A stretch of DNA of 31,579 bases from JAVBLQ01 sp031553435 (GTDB taxonomy: Bacteria > Bacteroidota > Bacteroidia > Bacteroidales > Azobacteroidaceae), in NCBI GenBank assembly GCA_031553435.1, contig JAVBLQ010000062.1, forward strand, positions 1 through 31,579, written 5' to 3'. The notes beneath the pieces were generated by a model. That model had not been told where the DNA came from and searched no databases. It worked only from the letters and a program-made list of their open reading frames with translations. The translations under genes and the position numbers were made by a program. Each line of letters opens with the position of its first letter. Position 1 is the first letter of the stretch. Below, one piece after another: positions 1-6,870 of this stretch.

Positions 1-1
1 A

Positions 2-403
2 TTGAACCTCACTGATTTTCTTAAATATGCTATTGATTTAACTTATAACCCATTGAAAATGTGGGAGAAATTGGGATTAGGAGATAAACAAAGATTTCAA
101 AATTTGATATTTCCAGAGGGAATTCTTTTTAATAAAGAAAACAGGCATATTGAACCTCTTACAGTCAATCAGTTTTTTATTGTAAATTCTGAAATATCAA
201 TGAGTTGTGAGGATAAAAAAAGAGGACTTTCTGATAGAAATATCAAAAAGTCCCCCTTAGTACTCTTCCCGCAACTATTTACGAACCAATTTTATATACA
301 GCTAAAGGAACTCTATAGCCTGAAATCGGTTTTAGAAGAGGCAGGGTTATATCCTATAGAAGGAATAGTAAATGCAACTAATTATCAATATCAAAGTATA
401 TGA
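2..403 (+). CDS. Large serine recombinase, C-terminal end (partial, 5' end outside window)
   Basis: The first ~55 residues match the C-terminal part of large serine recombinases: a KMWEKLGLGDKQRFQNLIFPEGI stretch (seen at residues 19-41) followed by an asparagine-rich strand and VNQFF. The catalytic N-terminal domain must lie left of the window, so the apparent start is not a real one. After about residue 85 (LSDRNIKKSPLV) the family resemblance stops and ~45 residues of unrelated sequence follow, ending 1 nt before the start of the replication gene at 405. I infer that the frame crosses an attachment junction near 262-270 and that the tail is foreign read-through, as happens with the recombinase at 8104 running into tRNA-Leu. 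The alternative is that the tail is a natural leader gene of the replication protein. Confidence 0.7.
   Translation: MNLTDFLKYAIDLTYNPLKMWEKLGLGDKQRFQNLIFPEGILFNKENRHIEPLTVNQFFIVNSEISMSCEDKKRGLSDRNIKKSPLVLFPQLFTNQFYIQLKELYSLKSVLEEAGLYPIEGIVNATNYQYQSI
214..253 (-). terminator. Intrinsic terminator on the minus strand inside the recombinase 3' end
   Basis: On the + strand, GGACTTT (224-230) pairs with AAAGTCC (247-253) and TGATA (232-236) pairs with TATCA (241-245) around a GAAA loop. One C/A mismatch separates the two stems. The A-run at 215-221 becomes a T-run directly after the hairpin on the minus strand, giving a classical leftward terminator. It sits in the same place relative to the recombinase end as the tRNA-Leu terminator does in the recombinase at 8104. 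Confidence 0.6.
262..270. repeat. Candidate left attachment core (attL)
   Basis: ACTCTTCCC occurs here, just after the point where the left recombinase loses family similarity, and again at 9638-9646 in the terminator of tRNA-Leu. The assignment is an inference from position and identity. Confidence 0.35.
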
Positions 404-404
404 T

Positions 405-1310
405 ATGTTTGATAAGATTGATATTGAAGCCACTGTTCCGGATTATATTCAGGAGGTATTCGAGACTGATAGGCTAAGCAAGGATATAATGTTCGGGGAT
501 ATTGCTTTCGTTCCAGTCAAATGCTTAATCACTCGTACTATAAAATATTACCAAGCTAAAGTTGAGAACTTGCTTATTACCTACAAACATAGAAACTCCA
601 TAATCAGAGTTACTAATTCGATACACAAATTCGCTAAAGGGAATAACTATTCAGAGATGTCCTTTAAAGAGCTGTGTCAAGCCTTGAATAGAATAGTAGA
701 AATAACAGGAATAAGGTTAGAGCAGTGGAAGCTAAAAAAAATGGAGATTGCTTTTAATATTGAAACAGAAAGAAAAGGAACGGAGTATCTTGCACTATTC
801 TCCACCTTTAAAAATAAGATTCCAGATAAAATGAGAAAAGATGCCTATTGGTACGGCATTAAATGGTTCTTCTCTGAATATCAATTAAAAATATATGATA
901 AAACAGAAGAGGTGAAAAGGCATGATAAAATCTCATTGGATGCAAATATATTGCGATTTGAAATAGTGATTGCAAAAATGAGAAAGATTCCAGTAGTCAG
1001 CCTATTGTCAGACCTCCAGAGCGAAGAAAAACTCACATTGTTATTTGATTTCTTTATTTCTGAAATCGAGAAAATAAAAACAATAGAAACTGTGGATTTC
1101 TCTCAAGTGTCGAAAGAGCGAGACATCGAAATGTTTTTTGCGAGTCAGAATGAATCATACTGGCAGACACAAAAAGAAATCAATCCTGATAAAGTCAAAG
1201 AAAAAAGAAGGAGATATAATCGAATATTAGATATGGTTTCTAATCGAGATACAATGAATACTTTTTTAGAGAGACTACAACAGAAATTCCTTCAATTTAT
1301 TAGTTCTTGA
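405..1310 (+). CDS. Replication initiator of filamentous-phage/plasmid type
   Basis: The 301-residue protein resembles initiators of the Phage_CRI / gene II group found on inoviruses and small plasmids, which start rolling-circle replication. Visible hallmarks are an N-terminal FDKIDIEAT strand, a conserved SIHKFAKGNNYSEMSFKEL block (about residues 70-90), a MEIAFNIETE strand, and the LKIYDKTEEVKRHDK block followed by LRFEIVIAKMRK. I chose ATG 405 rather than ATG 372 because the protein then begins like its relatives and starts 1 nt after the preceding stop (401-403), which suggests translational coupling. No HUH motif or catalytic tyrosine could be placed with confidence. The 580 bp downstream look like its origin. 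Family-level assignment is fairly firm; replication chemistry is inferred from the family. Confidence 0.65.
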   Translation: MFDKIDIEATVPDYIQEVFETDRLSKDIMFGDIAFVPVKCLITRTIKYYQAKVENLLITYKHRNSIIRVTNSIHKFAKGNNYSEMSFKELCQALNRIVEITGIRLEQWKLKKMEIAFNIETERKGTEYLALFSTFKNKIPDKMRKDAYWYGIKWFFSEYQLKIYDKTEEVKRHDKISLDANILRFEIVIAKMRKIPVVSLLSDLQSEEKLTLLFDFFISEIEKIKTIETVDFSQVSKERDIEMFFASQNESYWQTQKEINPDKVKEKRRRYNRILDMVSNRDTMNTFLERLQQKFLQFISS

Positions 1311-1480
1311 AATTGTAAGTTTCCAGACTTGTAGTATAGCAGGAAAAAGGGTGAAAAAAGCAATAAAACACAGCGAGTAGAAAAATCTCATAAGCTGAAA
1401 ATAAAGCTCAACTCACAAAATATCCTAACTGATTGAATACAAGAATACTGCGACAGCGAGCAAATTGTAAATTAAAGTTA

Positions 1481-1640
1481 ATTGAGAAAAAATCGGACGG
1501 CGAATTTATAATTGTAACATTTTCATTGTCTATGTAATAAACGCATCATTGAGAAAAAAGTGGACGAAATTGAGACGACTTTGAGACGAATGTCTCAATT
1601 TGATGAGAATTATGAGAAAAAACGCCTTTTTGTCCACTTT
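1481..1640 (+). repeat. Iteron-like direct repeats and nested hairpins, candidate replication origin
   Basis: ATTGAGAAAAAATCGGACG (1481-1499) recurs at 1548-1566 with two differences, and a third partial copy TGAGAAAAAACG begins near 1613. An inner stem AAATTGAGAC / GTCTCAATTT (1567-1576 with 1592-1601, 10 perfect pairs) can swap to TTGAGAC / GTCTCAA (1581-1587 with 1592-1598) around a GAAT loop. An outer stem AAAGTGGAC / GTCCACTTT (1557-1565 with 1632-1640) encloses both. Such nested dyads with direct repeats are usual for rolling-circle origins. No nick site was identified. Confidence 0.45.
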
Positions 1641-1693
1641 CTTCACGCTGTTTTCGACGAGAAAAATTGAAATATTGTGATAAAAAAAAGGTG

Positions 1694-1766
1694 GATTAGA
1701 TATTAAAACACTAACATAATAGCCTATTATGCAATAAGGTGCAGCTAATCATATAAGGAGGATTGG
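1694..1766 (+). promoter_or_regulatory. Palindromic operator-like site and shared 14-bp motif upstream of DUF488
   Basis: CATAATAG and CTATTATG (1715-1722 and 1724-1731) form a perfect dyad around a single C, flanked nearly symmetrically by GATTAG (1694-1699) and CTAATC (1745-1750). Immediately after it comes ATAAGGAGGATTGG (1753-1766), which is found again at 6947-6960 upstream of the MerR-like regulator. A shared operator for that regulator is a reasonable guess but is not demonstrated. Confidence 0.35.
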
Positions 1767-1893
1767 CTACACTTATTTTTTTGTTTTAATTCCGTCCATT
1801 TATTTTTTGTACTTTTTTTGAAATAAATCAAGTCACACTTGCCGTTCTAAGCTGTTAATCATAGATTTACATTGCAATTCAAAACAAAATAGC

Positions 1894-2352
1894 ATGATTA
1901 ACAGTAAGTTATACACAATAGGCTACGGGAATAAAACATCATCAGAAATTTTTTCCGTGCTTTGGAAATACAGAATTGATAAATTGATTGATGTTCGTTC
2001 TGTTCCTTACTCGAAGTTCCGTCCAATGTTCAATAAGAACAGCCTAATGCTACAAGCAAAGAGCGAAGGGTTAGAATACATTTTCAAAGGATATGAATTA
2101 GGTGCGAAATTCAACGGTATCTATCCAGATTATGAGATATTGAGAGAACGAGCCGAATATATGGAAGGTTTGAAGTTCCTAATCAATATGCTTGATGCAG
2201 GCTATGACATTGCCATCATGTGTTGCGAACTTGATTATTTGAAGTGTCATCGCTACAGTTTAATTGGAGAAGATATGTTCCAACTTGGCTACGAGATTGT
2301 TCACATCGGTAAACGAGGCGAGTTAATACCACATGAAGGGCTTATTCTGTAA
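1894..2352 (+). CDS. DUF488 domain-containing protein
   Basis: This 152-residue protein has the DUF488 signatures in order: YTIGYGN near the N-terminus (residues 7-13), a DVRSVPYSKFRPMF block (about 34-47), YIFKGYELGAKF in the middle, and the cysteine-rich IMCCELDYLKCHR motif (about 108-120). The length is normal for the family. Its biochemical function is not established. Its conserved Cys and CHR motif suggest a catalytic or metal-binding role, which is inference. It is the first gene of a pair with the small serine recombinase 61 nt downstream and lies in the cargo of the putative element. The start ATG at 1894 puts the TIGYGN motif at the usual distance from the N-terminus. Confidence 0.85.
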   Translation: MINSKLYTIGYGNKTSSEIFSVLWKYRIDKLIDVRSVPYSKFRPMFNKNSLMLQAKSEGLEYIFKGYELGAKFNGIYPDYEILRERAEYMEGLKFLINMLDAGYDIAIMCCELDYLKCHRYSLIGEDMFQLGYEIVHIGKRGELIPHEGLIL

Positions 2353-2413
2353 GCCTATTATTTTTTATCGGACTACTTAAGTTTATCAAACATCCCTTTA
2401 ACAAATATAACTA

Positions 2414-3079
2414 ATGGTAAAATATATAGCATATTACAGAGTATCGACACAGAAACAAGGAATTTCAGGGCTTGGACTTGAAGCACAACGAAGTGATGTT
2501 GGTAGGTTTATCGAAAGAGGTGGTGCACTCATTGCAGAATATCAGGACATCGAGAGTGGGAAGAACAACGACCGCTCTAACCTCATCAAAGCAATAGAGG
2601 AATGTAAGAAACAAGGTGCAACCCTATTGATAGCAAAACTTGACCGTTTAAGCCGTAATGCGTCATTCATTCTTATGCTTCGGGATGCAAAGGTGGATTT
2701 TGTTTGTTGTGATATGCCAGATGCAAATTCAATCACAATAGGTATTATGGCTGTTTTGGCACAGGATGAACGTGAAAGGACAAGTATGCGAACAAAAGCA
2801 GCCTTAGCAGAATTGAAGAAACAAGGAAAGAAACTCGGCACCCCTGAAAACCTTACAGACCAAGCGAGGGTCAATAGCCTTAACATTAGGCAGCAAAACG
2901 CAATCAATGACAAAAACAATCGTAAGGCAGGCGCATTAATCGTATCAATGCGAGGACAAGGTAAAACATTTTTTCAGATAACAAAAGAGTTGAATAAGTT
3001 GGGATTCAAAACACGTAAAGAAAAAATGTTTCAACAGAACCAAGTACAAATTTTGTATGAGCGATACCTTAATAAATAG
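2414..3079 (+). CDS. Small serine recombinase (resolvase/invertase family)
   Basis: The 221-residue protein begins with the resolvase signature YRVSTQKQ, placing the nucleophile at Ser11 with Arg9 beside it. The active-site helix is marked by AKLDRLSRN (about residues 75-83). A conserved AQDERERTSMRTKAAL linker helix follows, and residues ~165-220 hold a helix-turn-helix DNA-binding tail (FFQITKELNKLGFKTRKEKMFQQNQV). The length fits the short resolvase/invertase class, not the large integrase class, so it probably resolves multimers or inverts a nearby segment instead of integrating the element. It follows DUF488 on the same strand and may be co-transcribed with it. The target site was not found. 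Confidence 0.85.
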   Translation: MVKYIAYYRVSTQKQGISGLGLEAQRSDVGRFIERGGALIAEYQDIESGKNNDRSNLIKAIEECKKQGATLLIAKLDRLSRNASFILMLRDAKVDFVCCDMPDANSITIGIMAVLAQDERERTSMRTKAALAELKKQGKKLGTPENLTDQARVNSLNIRQQNAINDKNNRKAGALIVSMRGQGKTFFQITKELNKLGFKTRKEKMFQQNQVQILYERYLNK

Positions 3080-3197
3080 TCAACTTACTTCGTACAAAAG
3101 TGTTTCAGGTACTTTAGCGTCAAAACCTATAAAATTCTTCCTCTATAAAATTACGGCTCAAAATAGAGGCTTAATCGGCTTAATCTCAAAACTCCTA

Positions 3198-3228
3198 TTT
3201 AACCATTCACATAAAAACAGTATCTTTG
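3198..3228 (+). promoter_or_regulatory. Bacteroidota promoter for the structured RNA
   Basis: The -7 element TATCTTTG (3221-3228) fits TAnnTTTG. A TTTA at 3198-3201, one base off the TTTG -33 element, stands 19 nt upstream. Transcription would start around 3235, shortly before the first hairpin of the RNA. Confidence 0.5.
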
Positions 3229-3264
3229 CAATCATCATCACAAAGATGAAACTATAACATATAT

Positions 3265-3430
3265 AAAGCGTTAGCTTTTATTCTGTGATTCGGAAAACGA
3301 CCAATTAAACGAACATGCACAGGAATAAACAGTTGATGCCTGCGCTATAGCGTGGGGTTGACTTGTTCTGTGTATGTGGGTGCTTGGTCGTACCTCCGAA
3401 TGCTAATAAGTTAAGTCCCACGCTTCTTTT
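3265..3430 (+). ncRNA. Candidate structured RNA with pseudoknot
   Basis: Stems found by eye: a 5' hairpin AAAGC-GTTA-GCTTT (3265-3278); a long-range stem 3288-3294 with 3395-3401; a second stem 3298-3304 with 3384-3390; an inner 10-bp stem 3313-3322 with 3368-3377 (one G-U pair); and an apical hairpin 3339-3345 with 3350-3356. AGCGTGGG (3349-3356) is also perfectly complementary to CCCACGCT (3417-3424), crossing the long-range stems, so a pseudoknot that competes with the apical hairpin is possible. A U-rich run (CTTCTTTTT) follows at 3423-3431 and could end the transcript. I cannot assign a known RNA family. It may be a trans-acting RNA or a 5' leader of the nuclease gene. Confidence 0.55.
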
Positions 3431-3441
3431 TGAATCAAGTG

Positions 3442-3479
3442 TTAATCTGCTTTTGAGGGACTGAAAGCAATAAGATTAA
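3442..3479 (+). promoter_or_regulatory. Hairpin next to the nuclease start codon
   Basis: TTAATCT (3442-3448) pairs with AGATTAA (3473-3479) and GCTTT (3449-3453) with AAAGC (3464-3468), with a 4-nt bulge. The loop contains GAGGGA. The ATG at 3484 lies 4 nt beyond the stem, so folding could limit ribosome access. Function is inferred. Confidence 0.4.
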
Positions 3480-3483
3480 TACA

Positions 3484-4431
3484 ATGGTAAAGAAAACAGG
3501 AAAGAAAAAATCAAAATTTACACATGATGGATTTGAGCGCATCTCAATATGGCAAGCAAATATTGGAGACTTAGTGTGTTACCTAACAGCACAGAAGATA
3601 TATATTATTGCGGATAAAAACGATGAATATGTACTATTGGTAAGTGCTACACAGCAATTTAAGTCCAAGTCATCTTTTGATGTGAAACGGGTCATGCGAG
3701 CCGAAGATATAAATGAGGATAGTTATAGCAAACTACTTGAAAAATTTTCTTCATCAGATAAAAATATTTCATTGAGTGATTTGCGACAAATTAGCGAAGA
3801 GTATAGACAGACAGGCACTATCAGTATTGTAACATTGGATAAAATAAAACCTGTTATCATTGAAAGCCAAGAGCCTCAACAAGAAGAAAAAGAGAGTATT
3901 CCTTTCAATTATCAACTGCCTGAAGATTGGAATATAGACGGATGGTTTGACAAGATGCAGAATAAAGTGTTCCGCACGGAGAAAGAGGTAGAAACTAAAT
4001 TTATACTTCCATTATTAGCTCGCTTAGGATATACAGAAGACGACCGGTATGATGCCATGTTAATAGAAGGCGCAGAAGGCTCTCGAAAAATATCATTGGA
4101 AATCGACTTTGCCATGTTTGCCAGTAATATAGAAGAAATCAGCAACCAAACTATTTTAATAGTGGAAGCTAAGAAAGAACAGCGGTTGACGAAAAAAAAT
4201 GAAATGGAGAAAGCGCAGCGTCAGGCGCGTAGTTATGCTATTTGGACAGGTTGTAAATTCGGGCTAATAACAGATAGTCGAACAATACAGGTACTTGATA
4301 TTATGCCGAATCTTGGTAGTTATAAGGTGTTGTTCGAGTGTCAACGTTCGGAATTGAAAGAATGTTATCTTAAATTATATAATCTTATTGGGAAAGAAAG
4401 ACTAAAAGATTATTATATTGAGTTAGTATAA
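3484..4431 (+). CDS. Stand-alone nuclease with type I restriction HsdR_N-like domain
   Basis: The C-terminal half (about residues 150-300) resembles the N-terminal nuclease domain of type I restriction R subunits. It has a VETKFILPLLARLGY helix (169-183), Asp208 in EIDFA, and Glu228-x-Lys230 in IVEAKKE, together a PD-(D/E)xK active site, followed by the QARSYA helix (247-252). There is no helicase or methyltransferase partner, so this is not a complete restriction system. The N-terminal 140 residues begin with a lysine-rich stretch, then a beta-rich segment that I do not recognise; they could bind a nucleic acid or sense a signal. The gene lies directly behind a structured RNA in a likely defence cargo. 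Nuclease fold is fairly sure; role in phage defence is inference. Confidence 0.7.
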   Translation: MVKKTGKKKSKFTHDGFERISIWQANIGDLVCYLTAQKIYIIADKNDEYVLLVSATQQFKSKSSFDVKRVMRAEDINEDSYSKLLEKFSSSDKNISLSDLRQISEEYRQTGTISIVTLDKIKPVIIESQEPQQEEKESIPFNYQLPEDWNIDGWFDKMQNKVFRTEKEVETKFILPLLARLGYTEDDRYDAMLIEGAEGSRKISLEIDFAMFASNIEEISNQTILIVEAKKEQRLTKKNEMEKAQRQARSYAIWTGCKFGLITDSRTIQVLDIMPNLGSYKVLFECQRSELKECYLKLYNLIGKERLKDYYIELV

Positions 4432-4534
4432 ATTTAATATAATAGACTTATTTGCAGTATTGGAGGTTTTCTAATACCTTTTTTTAATTAAAAATAAAAA
4501 AGTTGTATTAAATGTTAATTTGAAAATATTTTAC

Positions 4535-4542
4535 TACCTTTG
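4535..4542 (+). promoter_or_regulatory. -7 element of the 4TM/MBL operon promoter
   Basis: TACCTTTG matches the Bacteroidota -7 consensus TAnnTTTG and lies 36 nt before the start codon of the 4TM gene. No good -33 TTTG is seen at the usual distance. Confidence 0.5.
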
Positions 4543-4578
4543 AAAATAATCTCAATATTTTAATAAACAAGTCTTTGA

Positions 4579-5286
4579 ATGAATAATAATGATATTATAC
4601 AACAAAAGAGTTTTTACATTAAAGCCAGATTATTACCAACACTTATTGGTTTAGTTCCAATAATCTGGACTGTTTTCATTGTTGTGAACAATTATAAGCA
4701 ACAATTATCCGAGATATATGATATTCTACCATGGCTCACAGGATTAGGTATAGCTACAGCCATGATGTTTTTACTTGCACACGTTAATAGATTTATATCG
4801 AAAGAGCTATTCCAGAATATTTTCTTTAAAGAAGAGCTATATATGCCTACCACGAACCACCTTTTGGTAAGCGATATAACATTCAACAGAAGCATGAAAA
4901 TCAATATTCGTAAGAAAATCAAAGAAAAATATGGCATTAGTTTGTTAAATGACAAAGAGGAAGTTGAAAATGAAGAAGAGGCTCGTAGGAAAATAGCTGA
5001 TACTGTTCCATTAATTAGAAACTCATTGAGAGGCAATAGGTTATTGCTGCAATGTCTGATTGAATACAATTTTATGAGAAATTTTATTGGGGCTTGCGTA
5101 ATTTCTATATTATTTAGCATTATAGCATTGATTATATCTTATTGTTACAGCAACATGTTGTATTTTTATATCAGTTTAATTTTGCTAATATGTTATTTAA
5201 TTCCCATTGCTTTAAGTAAAGTTCTTATCAAAAGACATGGAAAAAATTATTCGAAAACGCTATATCAACAGTTTTTATCACTATAA
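4579..5286 (+). CDS. Four-helix membrane protein, candidate effector
   Basis: The 235-residue protein has four predicted membrane segments in two pairs: residues ~18-36 and ~49-68, then ~168-189 and ~193-212. Between the pairs is a ~100-residue, strongly charged cytosolic part (a KINIRKKIKEKYGI helix and an E/K-rich stretch near 125-140). The layout recalls 4TM effectors of nucleotide-signalling defence systems such as the SMODS-associated S-4TM group, but I cannot establish homology by eye. It is first in a four-gene operon; the MBL-fold gene starts 3 nt after its stop. If it is an effector it would act by disturbing the inner membrane, which is inference. Confidence 0.55.
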   Translation: MNNNDIIQQKSFYIKARLLPTLIGLVPIIWTVFIVVNNYKQQLSEIYDILPWLTGLGIATAMMFLLAHVNRFISKELFQNIFFKEELYMPTTNHLLVSDITFNRSMKINIRKKIKEKYGISLLNDKEEVENEEEARRKIADTVPLIRNSLRGNRLLLQCLIEYNFMRNFIGACVISILFSIIALIISYCYSNMLYFYISLILLICYLIPIALSKVLIKRHGKNYSKTLYQQFLSL

Positions 5287-5289
5287 ATC

Positions 5290-6150
5290 ATGGATACACA
5301 ACAAGTCGAAATGGTATTTTGGGATGTTCAACATGGACATGCAACATATATAAAAACGCCGAATGGAAAGCACATTGTAATAGATTTAGGTATAGGAGAT
5401 TATTCTGGTCGAAATAACAGTTTTAGCCCTCTACGGCATTTAAAATATCAGTATGGAGTAAACCAATTGAATTATGTAATTATTACTCATCCGCATTTAG
5501 ACCATATTGATGATATATTGAACTTTGATACATTGAATCCCCAAACTTTGCATAGACCATATATTTCAAAGGAAATGTTGATGGAAGGTGCACGAGACCA
5601 AGATAAACCGAAATTGGAAAAATATTGGGAAATTCACAATAGGTATAATCACCCAATTAGTACAAATAATGACCCTGATAATCCTGATAATTATGGAGGA
5701 TTAATTCTGAAAATGTTTTCACCTTCCTATTATGGAGGTAATTTGAATAATTACGGCATAGTTACAGTGTTAGAATATGCTAATATAAAGATAGTTGTGC
5801 CTGGAGACAATGAGAAAAGTAGCTTAGATGAACTCATGAAAAATCAAGATTTCAAAAATGCTGTTAAGGATGCAGATGTTTTATTAGCACCTCATCATGG
5901 TCGGGAATCAGGTTATAATAATGATTTTGTCAATCATGTAAATCCACGATTAACAATAGTCTCAGACGGAAAATATTGCGATACTAGTGCTAACAGTAGG
6001 TATTCTCAAAAAAGTAGAGGATGGGGAGTGTATAAAAATGGGGTTGAAACAAAAAGATATTGTTTAACAACAAACTCGGATGGAGAAGTTTATGTAAAAT
6101 TTGGCTACGATAGTTATCCTAATAGAATTTTGAATGTTAGCATTAGATAA
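5290..6150 (+). CDS. Metallo-beta-lactamase-fold hydrolase, ComEC/Rec2-like
   Basis: The 286-residue protein has the metal-binding motifs of the MBL fold: the N-terminal strand VFWDVQHGHATYIKTPNG (9-26), THPHLDH (66-72, giving the HxHxDH ligands), PGDN (171-174, bridging Asp173) and APHHG (200-204). Motif order and the closing HHG are those of the ComEC/Rec2-like MBL group. In ComEC the first motif reads GQGD; here it reads VQHGH. There is no signal peptide or membrane segment, so it should be cytosolic. Linked to a 4TM protein in a tight operon, it could hydrolyse or make a nucleotide signal, or act on nucleic acid. The substrate is unknown. Confidence 0.75.
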   Translation: MDTQQVEMVFWDVQHGHATYIKTPNGKHIVIDLGIGDYSGRNNSFSPLRHLKYQYGVNQLNYVIITHPHLDHIDDILNFDTLNPQTLHRPYISKEMLMEGARDQDKPKLEKYWEIHNRYNHPISTNNDPDNPDNYGGLILKMFSPSYYGGNLNNYGIVTVLEYANIKIVVPGDNEKSSLDELMKNQDFKNAVKDADVLLAPHHGRESGYNNDFVNHVNPRLTIVSDGKYCDTSANSRYSQKSRGWGVYKNGVETKRYCLTTNSDGEVYVKFGYDSYPNRILNVSIR

Positions 6151-6174
6151 ATTAATCTGATTAATCAAATAAGT

Positions 6175-6432
6175 ATGGGCAAAGTTACAATTGTAGAAAC
6201 ATACGAGTTTAAAGTGCCAAACAGAGAAGGCGGTTTAACTACTGTTTATGGAAAAATAGAGAAAGAAGGTAAATTTTATTATTGGAATGTAAGCCATCAT
6301 TTTAAACCTTGCCCCGCTGCTGGCTACTATTATCCTTCTAAAATAGCTTCGAGTATTTCAGAGGCTGAAACGTGGCTCAAAAGCTATATCAATACATTTA
6401 CAACAGATTTTATTTATAACCCTAATTATTAA
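6175..6432 (+). CDS. Small protein of unknown function, third gene of the 4TM/MBL operon
   Basis: This 85-residue soluble protein is not recognised. It looks like a compact alpha/beta domain: an N-terminal strand pair (VTIVETYEFKV and LTTVYGKIEKEGKFYYWNV), an HHFKPCPAAGYYYPS loop rich in aromatics, and a C-terminal helix (SISEAETWLKSYINTF). It starts 24 nt after the MBL gene and ends 4 nt before the next start, so it is translated as part of the operon. Candidate roles are regulator, immunity partner or adaptor; nothing in the sequence decides between them. Confidence 0.6.
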   Translation: MGKVTIVETYEFKVPNREGGLTTVYGKIEKEGKFYYWNVSHHFKPCPAAGYYYPSKIASSISEAETWLKSYINTFTTDFIYNPNY

Positions 6433-6436
6433 CAGT

Positions 6437-6844
6437 ATGGATGCGTTAAGTTATGAGTATTTACTAAGAAGAGTGTATAAAGTTGGAAGACACGGCAAAG
6501 ACGGTGCTGATGCTGATATTTACCGGCGTATGGAACGAGCTAAAAGAACACTCGAAATAAATATAGAAAGTAAAGAAAAAGGAACAATTCCCATTTCAAC
6601 CTTGAGCACAGATGAATTGCTCTATCAATATCACAGTGCGTGTGCAGGAGTTTGGAATTATGTTTCCCAAGCAATACGAGATGGATTAAGAGAATATGGT
6701 TATCTTTTGAATGATGAAGAAAAAAGGCAGTTAACGGAATCTATTGTAGAGCCTCCAAAAAGATTAGCAGAAAAAGATTACATTGATAAAGCTATCAAAA
6801 CCGCAGAATCAATTTTTGCCAAGTACGAAATCTTCCCCAAATAG
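6437..6844 (+). CDS. Small helical protein of unknown function, last gene of the 4TM/MBL operon
   Basis: The 135-residue protein is mostly helical and charged, with no membrane segment or signal peptide. Features seen are a basic N-terminus (YLLRRVYKVGRHGKDGADADIYRRMER in residues 8-34), a central helix with HSACAGVWNYVSQAIRDGL (around 66-84), and a C-terminal helix (DKAIKTAESIFAKYEI). No family is recognised. It starts 4 nt after the preceding stop and is followed by the operon's terminator at 6871-6903. Confidence 0.6.
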   Translation: MDALSYEYLLRRVYKVGRHGKDGADADIYRRMERAKRTLEINIESKEKGTIPISTLSTDELLYQYHSACAGVWNYVSQAIRDGLREYGYLLNDEEKRQLTESIVEPPKRLAEKDYIDKAIKTAESIFAKYEIFPK

Positions 6845-6870
6845 AATATGTAATAGTTATCAATAATACC

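Larger units (their letters stand above)
1311..1893. other. 583-bp non-coding region with origin-like repeats and dyads
   Basis: No gene longer than a few dozen codons is convincing here. The region is A+T-rich and repeat-rich. It holds two ATTGAGAAAAAA..GGACG direct repeats, nested inverted repeats at 1557-1640, a palindrome at 1715-1731 flanked by an outer inverted repeat, and a 14-bp motif at 1753-1766 that recurs at 6947-6960. Its position directly after the replication gene makes it the likely replication origin plus the promoter of the following operon. Confidence 0.5.
3080..3483 (+). other. 404-bp non-coding stretch containing a promoter and a structured RNA
   Basis: The first ~115 bp hold no feature I can support. 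A promoter follows at 3198-3228, then a strongly folded segment at 3265-3430, then a hairpin abutting the next start codon (3442-3479). A 66-codon open frame overlapping the recombinase end has no recognisable protein character. Confidence 0.6.

Noticed and set aside
2542..2919. 125-codon minus-strand frame inside the small serine recombinase
   Set aside because: Shadow of a clear resolvase gene on the other strand; no protein character of its own.
3057..3257. 66-codon open frame overlapping the small recombinase end
   Set aside because: No family resemblance, low-complexity composition, and it contains the promoter of the structured RNA.
3265..3430. Retron ncRNA or integron attC site
   Set aside because: No reverse transcriptase or integron integrase is nearby and the core motifs of attC are missing.
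3484..4431. Complete type I restriction-modification system
   Set aside because: Only the HsdR_N-like nuclease part is present; no helicase, HsdM or HsdS gene in the window.
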